Of a DNA stretch of 14,635 nucleotides, positions 7,501-14,290 are shown piece after piece (within the stretch, counting starts at the first letter, position 1; each line of letters begins with the position of its first letter). Both the position numbers and the translations under genes were made by a program. The notes under the pieces were generated by a model. The model was not told the origin of the DNA and made no database searches. It saw nothing but the letters and a program-made list of their open reading frames with translations. Source of the stretch: Cytophagia bacterium (GTDB lineage: Bacteria > Bacteroidota > Bacteroidia > Cytophagales > Cyclobacteriaceae); assembly GCA_013373005.1 (NCBI GenBank), contig JABXIP010000104.1, forward strand, positions 1 through 14,635, read 5' to 3'.

Positions 7501-8429
7501 TAAGAAAACGATTTAAACATCAACCTCTTTTTAGCTTTTTTTAAGATCCTTTTGAAAAAAGTTGAATCAGGGACTTCATTTCTAATATCCATGATTGATT
7601 TTTCTAACCCATTCTCTCTCAAACGTTCATCATAAATTGCTAAGAAGGGTAAAAGAAGCCTATCACTACCATTTAGAATACCCCTTATTGTGCTAGCTGT
7701 AAAGTGTATGAAAACAATTGGGACTCCATCATTAATCACCAATTTATTGTCAACCAATTGCCGCTTACATTCAACTTGATTCCAATTGGCAACATTGCAT
7801 CCTCTATGCTTCAATATATTCACCTTATCGAAAAAAACAGGAATCAAATTCAAATGAGTTTGATCATCAAACTGACCTAAGGTAGCATCCTTTTTACACA
7901 CAAATGAACATGCCTCTGCCCACCATCGCATTGCTTGTTGCCCACCCTTACTTGATGCAACAAACCCGCCATTGTACAAGCCAGCATAATACTGAAGAAA
8001 AAAATTCTTGGATTCTATATGAGGGTTAGAAGATCGAAAATGAGGAGATACTATAACATCATGCTCATCTAAAAGACGTAGTAGAAAATCATAATCGCTA
8101 AAAAAATGTATGTCAGAATCGGTATAGATTACTTTTTGATATCGCTGAAGCAAGTAATCGATCAAGACAGGTTTCATAGACCAACGGTATGCATCGTGTT
8201 CTTGCTGATGATATTTGGTTAAAATTTCAGCACCCACCCCACTAGAAGATAGTTCATTATAGAAAATTATTTTCAGACCTGCCGGCAAGTTGGCTTGATC
8301 TAATTCCTTAAAATCAGAAATCAATACAACAAGTTCTATATTCGCATTAAACTTTCTCAAGGAGAGTAGTAACGCCTTGGCATATGGCAAATAATTCCGG
8401 GTAATAATTGTACAAAAACAACTATGCAT
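7500..8429 (-). CDS. GT8-like (GT-A fold) glycosyltransferase
   Basis: A 309-residue cytoplasmic transferase probably using a nucleotide-diphosphate sugar. The metal-binding DxD motif is YTDSDIHFF (102-110). It is followed by LYNGGFVASS (151-160), FDDQTHLN (187-194), NVANWN (212-217) and FIHFT (240-244). This order, with a late His, matches GT8-like and related nucleotide-diphospho-sugar transferase families with a retaining GT-A fold. The C-terminal 40 residues are basic (KKAKKRLMFK near the end), which would suit attachment to the membrane surface. The stop codon TAA shares its last A with the ATG of the methyltransferase gene (TAATG), so the two are probably translationally coupled. Donor and acceptor sugars are unknown. 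Confidence 0.78.
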   Translation of the reverse strand: MHSCFCTIITRNYLPYAKALLLSLRKFNANIELVVLISDFKELDQANLPAGLKIIFYNELSSSGVGAEILTKYHQQEHDAYRWSMKPVLIDYLLQRYQKVIYTDSDIHFFSDYDFLLRLLDEHDVIVSPHFRSSNPHIESKNFFLQYYAGLYNGGFVASSKGGQQAMRWWAEACSFVCKKDATLGQFDDQTHLNLIPVFFDKVNILKHRGCNVANWNQVECKRQLVDNKLVINDGVPIVFIHFTASTIRGILNGSDRLLLPFLAIYDERLRENGLEKSIMDIRNEVPDSTFFKRILKKAKKRLMFKSFS

Positions 8430-8446
8430 AAATGCGGAGAGAAAAA

Positions 8447-9349
8447 CTAAGAATCAAAACCACTTCTGGGAAAAACACTCAAGCTTGATTCACGTGACCT
8501 GTTGATAATGGAAACACCTTTAGCCAAAAAATATTCATTGGCTACTTCAAAAGAATCCTCTAGAAATTTAAGCGGTAAAACATTGAAAGGATTCCCTGTT
8601 TGTATGTAAGGGTTATGACTATCTCCATACTGTTCAGACAGTAGTTGATGATCTTCCTCATCTAACTTTATCCGCTTATACTCGTCCCCGTGTTTTAATT
8701 GGAATGCTTTACCGTACCCATGATCAAATCCTATTAGTGAGACTTCTCTAACACCCAAATAGTAAGCCAATTGAAACCCCAAATATGAGACAGACCCTCC
8801 TAAGAATGATATTTTAGAAAAGTCCGTAGAAAATGAACGTTTGACTGAAAGGGGAGTGTCTATTGGAAAGTCAGTTTTAAAATAAACGGCAGACCTTGAG
8901 AAATTCAAGTGACTATTATGTATTGCCACTAGTAACAATCCATTAAAATCTTTCAGCCGCCTAGATTTACTCATTTCATGTGCCACTATTGGATCTTCAA
9001 TAATGATTATATCAATTTGATTTGCAAATTCCTTTAGCCCAGCATTGTTAAAGCCGATTTTGACATGGTCCTCAAAGTAATTTAAATCGTCCGGTTCAAA
9101 ACTGGGGCCATTACCGAGAATAAGACATTTTTTATCGGAATATGCATTTCGAAGATCAAGAAGGATTCTTTTATGAGTCCTGATTTTCAACCCCACTTTC
9201 TTCTGAAGTCTCCAAATCAGAAATGACTCGTCAAACATTATTAAGGCTCTTTGTAATCTCAGTTCAAATAAAACCCTTCTCATTAAAGTAAAACTACGAC
9301 CTGATTTTATCCAAGACCTTGCAACTTGATTTGTACGTTGGTTTAACAT
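8447..9349 (-). CDS. DUF115/Maf-like protein, candidate sugar-acid transferase
   Basis: A 300-residue protein of the DUF115 (MAF_flag10, MptE-like) family. It has an N-terminal basic region (1-70), the nucleotide-binding-like motif LILGNGPS (76-83), a central segment with GGSVSYLG (184-191) and SLIGFDHGYG (204-213), and DSHNPY (243-248). The NGPS loop and the G-x-D segment resemble GT42 sialyltransferases and Maf proteins, some of which attach nonulosonic acids. The second His of the GT42 S-H-Y-x-x-H segment, the catalytic base in CstII, is not present here (YIQT). Since the locus makes two CMP-activated sugars, a role as the CMP-sugar transferase is attractive but inferred. Automated labels as a pterin pyrophosphokinase would not fit the locus. 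It starts 21 bases after wzt, with no Shine-Dalgarno sequence. Confidence 0.75.
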   Translation of the reverse strand: MLNQRTNQVARSWIKSGRSFTLMRRVLFELRLQRALIMFDESFLIWRLQKKVGLKIRTHKRILLDLRNAYSDKKCLILGNGPSFEPDDLNYFEDHVKIGFNNAGLKEFANQIDIIIIEDPIVAHEMSKSRRLKDFNGLLLVAIHNSHLNFSRSAVYFKTDFPIDTPLSVKRSFSTDFSKISFLGGSVSYLGFQLAYYLGVREVSLIGFDHGYGKAFQLKHGDEYKRIKLDEEDHQLLSEQYGDSHNPYIQTGNPFNVLPLKFLEDSFEVANEYFLAKGVSIINRSRESSLSVFPRSGFDS

Positions 9350-9370
9350 CAGTTTTAATATTGAAAAGTT

Positions 9371-10636
9371 CTACTTTCTAACCTCAAATAGTACATCATA
9401 TCCTACTGTGCCTATTCTTGTGGATGAGAAACTACTTACGCTACTTTGGTCAAAAGGAATAACTAAATTAAACGATACTATACTCTCCAATACTTCAAAG
9501 GGAGACATTCTGGGAATGCTGACATAAAAACTCAAAGAGTAGTTTCCTTCCTTAAGAAACCCTGGATTAAGATTGATTACTCTGGAATACATCCCTGGTG
9601 CCTTATCAAAAGTACTATTGTTAGAAGGGTGATAAAAGGAAGAATAAACACACACTTCATCCTTATTAAGCCTAATAACAATACCTGATCTGTTATCATA
9701 CTCGTTTACAGCATAATTCAAGTAAACCCTCAGTTCACGATTTATATCGAATTGTCTCAAATCACCTTCATCCAGCATAATTTCGGTTATAGATAGAGGT
9801 ATTGAAGTATCATTCAGTTTTCGAAAACTGAATGATAATCTATTATTTAATAGGTATTCATTGACAATGTCACCCGTAAATCCAATATTACTGACCATGC
9901 CGTTTTCAAGTAAAATAGATCTAGTACATAGTTCCTTTATTGCCGACATGTTATGACTAACAAACAAAACTGTCCTTCCCTCTCCTCGACTGACATCCTG
10001 CATCTTGCCAATGGCCTTTTTTTGAAATTCTGCATCCCCTACTGCCAATACCTCATCTACAATCAATATTTCAGGTTCTAAGAATGCTGCGACCGCAAAT
10101 GCCAAACGAACTTTCATCCCAGAAGAATATCTCTTAACTGGTGTATCGATATACCTTTCACATCCAGAAAAATCGATAATCTCATCCAATTTCAAAGCAA
10201 TCTCAAGCTTCTTCATCCCAAGAATTGCCCCATTCAAAAAAATATTCTCTCGTCCCGTCAATTCAGGATGAAAACCAGTACCAACCTCCAACAGTGCTCC
10301 TATTCGCCCATTGGCCATTACTCTACCTGTTGTTGGCCCCGTTACTCTAGAAAGAATTTTCAGTAAAGTACTCTTTCCCGCACCATTTTTACCAATTATA
10401 CCAATTACCTCTCCTTGAGCGACATCAAAATTTATACCCCTCAAAGACCACACATAATCTGAGCTTCTCTTTAAAGCCCGATCATTGGTTTCTCCGATTT
10501 TCAGATAAGGATCCTCTTTACCTCTTAAAAAAGCCCACCAGCGGTTAATATCATGCGATAGTGTTCTGGTACCTACTAGACCAAGTCGATACTGCTTAGA
10601 AACGTTTTCAACTTTTAAAACGACTTTATTTGACAT
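9371..10636 (-). CDS. wzt: Wzt ABC transporter ATPase with C-terminal glycan-recognition domain
   Basis: A 421-residue nucleotide-binding subunit of the Wzm-Wzt exporter, acting at the cytoplasmic face. The ATPase domain (about 1-250) has Walker A GKNGAGKST (82-90), signature YSSGMKVRLAF (170-180), Walker B ILIVDEVLAVGD (190-201) and the switch His228. The long insert between the first strand and Walker A (about 18-62) is usual for polysaccharide ATPases. From about 280 to 421 there is a beta-rich extension in the position of the Wzt C-terminal domain. In known O-antigen systems that domain binds the modified end of the finished chain, and I see no closer match to a named type. The domain linker carries a perfect DNA palindrome (see the repeat at 9808-9837). 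The permease partner is the truncated gene at the right edge. The start is the ATG after a 78-base gap. Confidence 0.94.
   Translation of the reverse strand: MSNKVVLKVENVSKQYRLGLVGTRTLSHDINRWWAFLRGKEDPYLKIGETNDRALKRSSDYVWSLRGINFDVAQGEVIGIIGKNGAGKSTLLKILSRVTGPTTGRVMANGRIGALLEVGTGFHPELTGRENIFLNGAILGMKKLEIALKLDEIIDFSGCERYIDTPVKRYSSGMKVRLAFAVAAFLEPEILIVDEVLAVGDAEFQKKAIGKMQDVSRGEGRTVLFVSHNMSAIKELCTRSILLENGMVSNIGFTGDIVNEYLLNNRLSFSFRKLNDTSIPLSITEIMLDEGDLRQFDINRELRVYLNYAVNEYDNRSGIVIRLNKDEVCVYSSFYHPSNNSTFDKAPGMYSRVINLNPGFLKEGNYSLSFYVSIPRMSPFEVLESIVSFNLVIPFDQSSVSSFSSTRIGTVGYDVLFEVRK
9808..9837. repeat. 30-bp perfect palindrome inside wzt at the domain junction
   Basis: The left half TATCATTCAGTTTTC is followed at once by its exact reverse complement, GAAAACTGAATGATA, with the centre between 9822 and 9823 and no mismatch. 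It encodes residues 267-277 of Wzt, between the ATPase domain and the C-terminal domain. In RNA it can fold into a 13-bp stem with a UCGA tetraloop. A match of 15 paired bases is very unlikely by chance in a window of this size. Its function is unknown. Confidence 0.95.
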
Positions 10637-10675
10637 TGTCTTTTGTCTTCAAGAACACTAATTCCATAAGGCAAG

Positions 10676-10702
10676 AATCAATATTGAGAGTTCAATATGA
10701 TT
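10676..10702. repeat. Imperfect inverted repeat (hairpin) in the gap upstream of wzt
   Basis: In the 78-base gap between the HAD gene and wzt, AATC-A-ATATTGA and TCAATAT-GATT form two arms of 4+7 paired bases with one bulged A (10680) and a GAGT loop. In the minus-strand transcript the hairpin is followed by CUUGCC and not by a U-run, so it does not look like an intrinsic terminator. It could be an RNA processing or stability element or an operator. I see no Bacteroidota-type promoter (TTTG and TAnnTTTG boxes) in this gap. Confidence 0.5.
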
Positions 10703-10714
10703 GGCAATCTTTAA

Positions 10715-11353
10715 TTACCAAGCCAATTCAGTGAAGTTATGTATATAGTCATATCCTCTTTTATCAAGGGTTATATTATTGTATCCCATAAAATGAACTC
10801 CATTTAAACTTGCCGCCTCAAAATCATTGACGGAGTCACCAATCAAAATACATCGAGTTGGTTGATAACCAAACCTTTCAAGGAGATCACCAACAAGTAC
10901 ATTTTTTACAATTGGGGAACCCTCTATAGAATTGAAAAGATTCGTTATCTCCAATTTATCACACAAAAAGTTGAGCTCAATGTGATCAGAACCAGAGACT
11001 ATATGCATCGGAATTATTCCGTAGTAATTCTTTATAAAAGCGAGAGTTTCTTGAATTAAATACTTCTTTTCGGAAAGCCGAATTCTCATTATTTCTGAGA
11101 ACCTTTGGCTTAGCTTCTGAATTTCTTGACTTGAAATTGACCTATTTAAAACGTGTTCAAAAAAATACCGAAACTTTACATATCTAGACAACCCACCATT
11201 CTCTTCATGAAACCTGATCAATTCATCAACTTGAGCATTAGAATACTCCGATAATACAGTCCGAAAGCCTAATTCTCTAATAGCCATACTATCAAGTATG
11301 ACTCCATCAAAATCCCATAGAATAGCTTCAGGCTTAAGCATTGGCCTATTCAA
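10715..11353 (-). CDS. HAD superfamily phosphatase, beta-phosphoglucomutase-like (C1 cap)
   Basis: A 212-residue cytoplasmic HAD hydrolase. Motif I is WDFDGVILDS (13-22; nucleophile Asp14, acid/base Asp16), motif II is Ser120 in IVSGSD, motif III Lys is most likely Lys150 and motif IV is IGDSVND (171-177; Asp173, Asp177). Residues about 22-100 form a helical C1 cap. An Asp two positions after the nucleophile fits a phosphatase or a mutase. Its place directly after the CMP-sugar synthetase suggests that it removes phosphate from the aldol product before activation, as KdsC does before KdsB in Kdo synthesis. That role is inferred from context. A second in-frame ATG at 11341 would avoid the 8-base overlap with the preceding gene; both starts keep the whole domain. 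Confidence 0.82.
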   Translation of the reverse strand: MNRPMLKPEAILWDFDGVILDSMAIRELGFRTVLSEYSNAQVDELIRFHEENGGLSRYVKFRYFFEHVLNRSISSQEIQKLSQRFSEIMRIRLSEKKYLIQETLAFIKNYYGIIPMHIVSGSDHIELNFLCDKLEITNLFNSIEGSPIVKNVLVGDLLERFGYQPTRCILIGDSVNDFEAASLNGVHFMGYNNITLDKRGYDYIHNFTELAW

Positions 11354-12011
11354 GAAAGTCTTTGAACCAAGCCTTTGACACGCTTAGGTCATATTCATCA
11401 TCAATGTCCACGCAATTAATTTTGTTAAGTTCATATTTGAATGGTTTCGTTCCATGAAAATATGACCACTCTATCATTTTTTCTCTAGGAGCCATCAGAA
11501 TCCCATCAGTCACAAAATAGAGCTGATCCAATTCTTGAGAAGGGACATGCTCCAACCCTAATTTATAATTTAAAGGACCATTTTCAGTCCATATATACCG
11601 TTTGAAAGGCTCTACTGACATCAGCGAATCGAAACCACTTTTTAGAGCTTCGAAATAGCGTTCAATTGCTTCAGAATAATTTTGAGGTAAAACCAAAGGT
11701 GCCGTGCAGGTAGCCCATAAAATATGCTCTCCTTGCACAGATTCACATATGTGTTTAACAACCTCACCGAAAGTCTTGGTTTTCTCATCGCAATATTCAG
11801 GTGCGCGTTTATGCGTTTCTGCTCCTTTTTTTGAAGCCATTTCCAGCATCAAATCTGAGTCACTAGATACTGTTATTCGATTGATCTCCTTAACCTTTAA
11901 TAATTGATCAATCTTCCATTCCAACAAGGTGGAATTTCCAAATCTAGCTATATTCTTATTGGGAAGCCTTCGACTACCCGCTCTTACTGGAATAACTGCA
12001 TTAATACTCAT
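11346..12011 (-). CDS. NeuA/KdsB-like CMP-ulosonic acid synthetase (acylneuraminate cytidylyltransferase family)
   Basis: A 221-residue GT-A-like nucleotidyltransferase predicted to convert CTP and a free 2-keto-3-deoxy sugar acid into the CMP-sugar. The CTP-binding loop IPVRAGSRRLPNKN (residues 7-20) and SSDSD (49-53) match the CMP-NeuAc synthetase family. The C-terminal VDIDDEYDL (201-209) holds the Asp pair (202, 204) that binds the metal in NeuA. The segment usually reading Q-P-T-S-P-L is TCTAPL here (101-106), a divergent form that suggests an unusual sugar. The gene lies between the HpaI-type aldolase (11-base overlap) and a HAD phosphatase (8-base overlap), so the three are probably co-translated. 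A second, quite different cytidylyltransferase sits at 1727-2479. The class is confident; the sugar is not known. Confidence 0.88.
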   Translation of the reverse strand: MSINAVIPVRAGSRRLPNKNIARFGNSTLLEWKIDQLLKVKEINRITVSSDSDLMLEMASKKGAETHKRAPEYCDEKTKTFGEVVKHICESVQGEHILWATCTAPLVLPQNYSEAIERYFEALKSGFDSLMSVEPFKRYIWTENGPLNYKLGLEHVPSQELDQLYFVTDGILMAPREKMIEWSYFHGTKPFKYELNKINCVDIDDEYDLSVSKAWFKDFLE

Positions 12012-12723
12012 CCTTGAAATCCATTCTTAATTTTAGACAAGCCTCTAAAAAAATATTGATGTCAACTGAATATGCTATATACTCAAATCCAAGAGACACT
12101 AACCAATTGACTCTATCGTATGTATCAGCAAAAGAACCCATTAGAATATTTCTAGATGAGCACTTATCCTTTATCTTCACTATTGTCTCTCTCACTATGG
12201 GGTGGTCAATTTCACCAGGAAAGCCAAGAGATTGTGAAAGGTCATAAGGCCCTATAAAAAGGACATCAAAACCATTTAATTGAATGATCTCCTCTAAATT
12301 TTTAATCCCCTCTTCTCCCTCGATTTGAAGTATTAAAAATGACTGATTGGATTTCTCGAAGTAAGATTTTTTGTCCATTGAGCCATATTCGGCTGATCTA
12401 ACAAACCTACATACACCTCTATTTCCTAATGGATGAAACTTTGCTGAATCAATCGCTCTTTTTGCATCCGACACCGTCTCAATATTAGGTACTTGAATAC
12501 CAAAAGCTCCAGAATCCAAAGCTTTCCCAATTAGGTTATGATTCAGCTCTGCCACTCTCACAATTGGCTTCAATGATGTTAATGTAGCAGCTCTTATATG
12601 GTTTTGAGTTGTAGTAAAATCTACATTTCCATGTTCTTGATCAATTATAACAAAATCGAGATTGGAAAACCCAATTGCTTCAATGATACTACTGTCCGTT
12701 GTTTTTGAAAAAACACCAATCAT
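12001..12723 (-). CDS. HpcH/HpaI family class II pyruvate aldolase
   Basis: A 240-residue metal-dependent aldolase that in known family members reversibly joins pyruvate and an aldehyde to give a 4-hydroxy-2-oxoacid. Every catalytic residue known from E. coli HpaI is found at a constant offset of 14: Asp28 and His31 in IIDQEHG (HpaI Asp42, His45), Arg56 (Arg70), Asp70 (Asp84), Glu135 in QIEGEEG (metal ligand Glu149) and Asp161 in GPYDLS (metal ligand Asp175). The N-terminus is about 14 residues shorter than in HpaI, but the core is complete. The gene overlaps the aldolase-fusion gene by 4 bases and the CMP-sugar synthetase gene by 11 bases. Such linkage argues for a biosynthetic task, making a 2-keto-3-deoxy acid for the polysaccharide, rather than aromatic catabolism. 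That role is inferred; the aldehyde partner is unknown. Confidence 0.88.
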   Translation of the reverse strand: MIGVFSKTTDSSIIEAIGFSNLDFVIIDQEHGNVDFTTTQNHIRAATLTSLKPIVRVAELNHNLIGKALDSGAFGIQVPNIETVSDAKRAIDSAKFHPLGNRGVCRFVRSAEYGSMDKKSYFEKSNQSFLILQIEGEEGIKNLEEIIQLNGFDVLFIGPYDLSQSLGFPGEIDHPIVRETIVKIKDKCSSRNILMGSFADTYDRVNWLVSLGFEYIAYSVDINIFLEACLKLRMDFKDEY

Positions 12724-14264
12724 TTTCTTAGTAGTCTGAAAACTGAGTCCTTTTTTAATTTACTATAATCTGTGCTTGTAATACTAGTTATTGACTTGCC
12801 GCTGAATACTGAATAAGTTTCAAAGAGTGTCTCATTTTCTTGAAATAAAACCTTCTCTTTTCTATTCATAACATTAGCTCCATAACCGTCATAACCCGCA
12901 GTAAACAAGTTCTTTGAGTTCAGCTTTAATGCCAATGATAATGCCAGTGATGTATGTGAAGCCTGAAAATCTGAGAACGGAGTATTATCCAATTCATATG
13001 TCAGTTTTCTCAGTCCATTAGGCACGTATGTTCCCATTTCTCTTGGGAATGGTGGTAAGATGCAGCTAAATTCTAAGTCATTAGCATTGGTCAAATTATC
13101 CTCAAGCCTTTTCCCTTCGTTTCCAACTATGCACACATAGGCCTTATTCTTAACATCTGTGTAATGGTGGATATACTTTGTACTTGCAAAAACGACATTA
13201 ACATTCATATGCTCTGACAACCAAACCTTAATAGCATTCGCATGCATTAAAGCTGAAGGTCCTCCTCCAATAATCAATGTTCCATGTGAGTTTTGATTCA
13301 TTGAAGCCGTGAATTGTGGAAATCGCAAATCGACAGATTGATTGATCTTACGATTCTCAAGCGCTTTTAAAACACTATTGTAAGAATGAAATCGAATATT
13401 AATCCAATCCATTATTTCTTGCTGGGGAATTGAATTTGCTCCAGCTACCATATAAGGTAAGTTTGTACCCCAATTATATCTTGACTGTAAGTCCCTAACA
13501 GATTCTACTGTTGCAGAAAGTACATTAAAATCTAAATCTAAACTTTCATTAGCATTCAGATAGGTAAGCAACAACTCAGTTTTTAAATTGCCAGCTCCTC
13601 GTCCCATTCCTGTAAAGGTAGAGTCAATTATAGCGACACCTTCCCTCATGGCAACAATGGAGTTTGCTAATGCAAGTTCCAAATTGTTATGACCATGAAA
13701 ACCTAATGGAACATCAGAAGCCTTCATGAATTCTCTAGCTATTATACCAACTCTCTCTGGAGTCATACCTCCATATGAATCGACCATATTGACATAATCT
13801 ATTTCATTGAGCCGTATAGACGCTAGTATTTCTTTCATCTCATCAATCTCGTCCCATTTTGACATGTACATAAGATTGATTGCAACCTTAAAGCCCTTAG
13901 ATTTAATCAATTTTCCAATGTGGATCGACCTTTCGAAGTTTTCTGGAGCCACAGCCAACCTTATCAAGTCTACGGTTTCACATTGACTAAGAAGAGAGCG
14001 AATGTTATCTAAACCTACTTCCTTTTCGTTAAGCATTAATGCCAGTGGTTTTTTACACTGATCGCTAAGCATCTTCAGCAGGTACTCAGGGCAATAAAAA
14101 AACTCTCCTAGATACTTACCCCGTTCATTAGAACGATAACCAATTTCTACAAAATCAATTGGCAGACTATTTACTGCATTTAAATAACTCTTTAAAAAGG
14201 CCTTATCAAAATCCCAGTTTGTATAGTACCCGCCATCTCTTAAGGTGCAATCAAGTATCTTCAT
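12720..14264 (-). CDS. DRE-TIM aldolase (4-hydroxy-2-oxovalerate aldolase-like) fused to a DUF115-like Rossmann domain
   Basis: A 514-residue two-domain protein. Residues 1-285 form a DRE-TIM metallolyase barrel like DmpG-type 4-hydroxy-2-oxovalerate aldolases: LDCTLRDGG at 4-12 (Arg9, metal ligand Asp10), FHGHNN at 189-194 (His190 and His192, metal ligands), and DSTFTGMGRGAGN at 214-226. Known relatives split or join a 4-hydroxy-2-oxoacid into or from pyruvate and an aldehyde using a divalent metal. Residues about 327-514 are a second domain starting LIIGGGPS (330-337), with a later segment ending in AGYDGYG (456-462). These look like the nucleotide-binding and central motifs of DUF115/Maf proteins such as the one at 8447-9349. 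No His follows residue 437. The usual partner of DmpG aldolases, an acylating aldehyde dehydrogenase, is absent. The stop overlaps the next start as ATGA. The barrel assignment is firm; the substrate and the role of the second domain are unknown. Confidence 0.85.
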   Translation of the reverse strand: MKILDCTLRDGGYYTNWDFDKAFLKSYLNAVNSLPIDFVEIGYRSNERGKYLGEFFYCPEYLLKMLSDQCKKPLALMLNEKEVGLDNIRSLLSQCETVDLIRLAVAPENFERSIHIGKLIKSKGFKVAINLMYMSKWDEIDEMKEILASIRLNEIDYVNMVDSYGGMTPERVGIIAREFMKASDVPLGFHGHNNLELALANSIVAMREGVAIIDSTFTGMGRGAGNLKTELLLTYLNANESLDLDFNVLSATVESVRDLQSRYNWGTNLPYMVAGANSIPQQEIMDWINIRFHSYNSVLKALENRKINQSVDLRFPQFTASMNQNSHGTLIIGGGPSALMHANAIKVWLSEHMNVNVVFASTKYIHHYTDVKNKAYVCIVGNEGKRLEDNLTNANDLEFSCILPPFPREMGTYVPNGLRKLTYELDNTPFSDFQASHTSLALSLALKLNSKNLFTAGYDGYGANVMNRKEKVLFQENETLFETYSVFSGKSITSITSTDYSKLKKDSVFRLLRK

Positions 14265-14290
14265 AATCCCTTCATTTACTTATAGGTAAT

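Noticed and set aside
8447..9349. 6-hydroxymethylpterin pyrophosphokinase (MptE-like) function
   Set aside because: That label comes from distant archaeal relatives of DUF115; nothing in the locus concerns pterins, while two CMP-sugar modules are present.
10676..10702. Intrinsic terminator
   Set aside because: The hairpin is AT-rich and lacks a U-run on its 3' side, and genes of the same pathway continue beyond it.
10637..10714. Internal promoter in the 78-base gap before wzt
   Set aside because: I looked for TTTG and TAnnTTTG boxes at Bacteroidota spacing on the minus strand and found no convincing pair.
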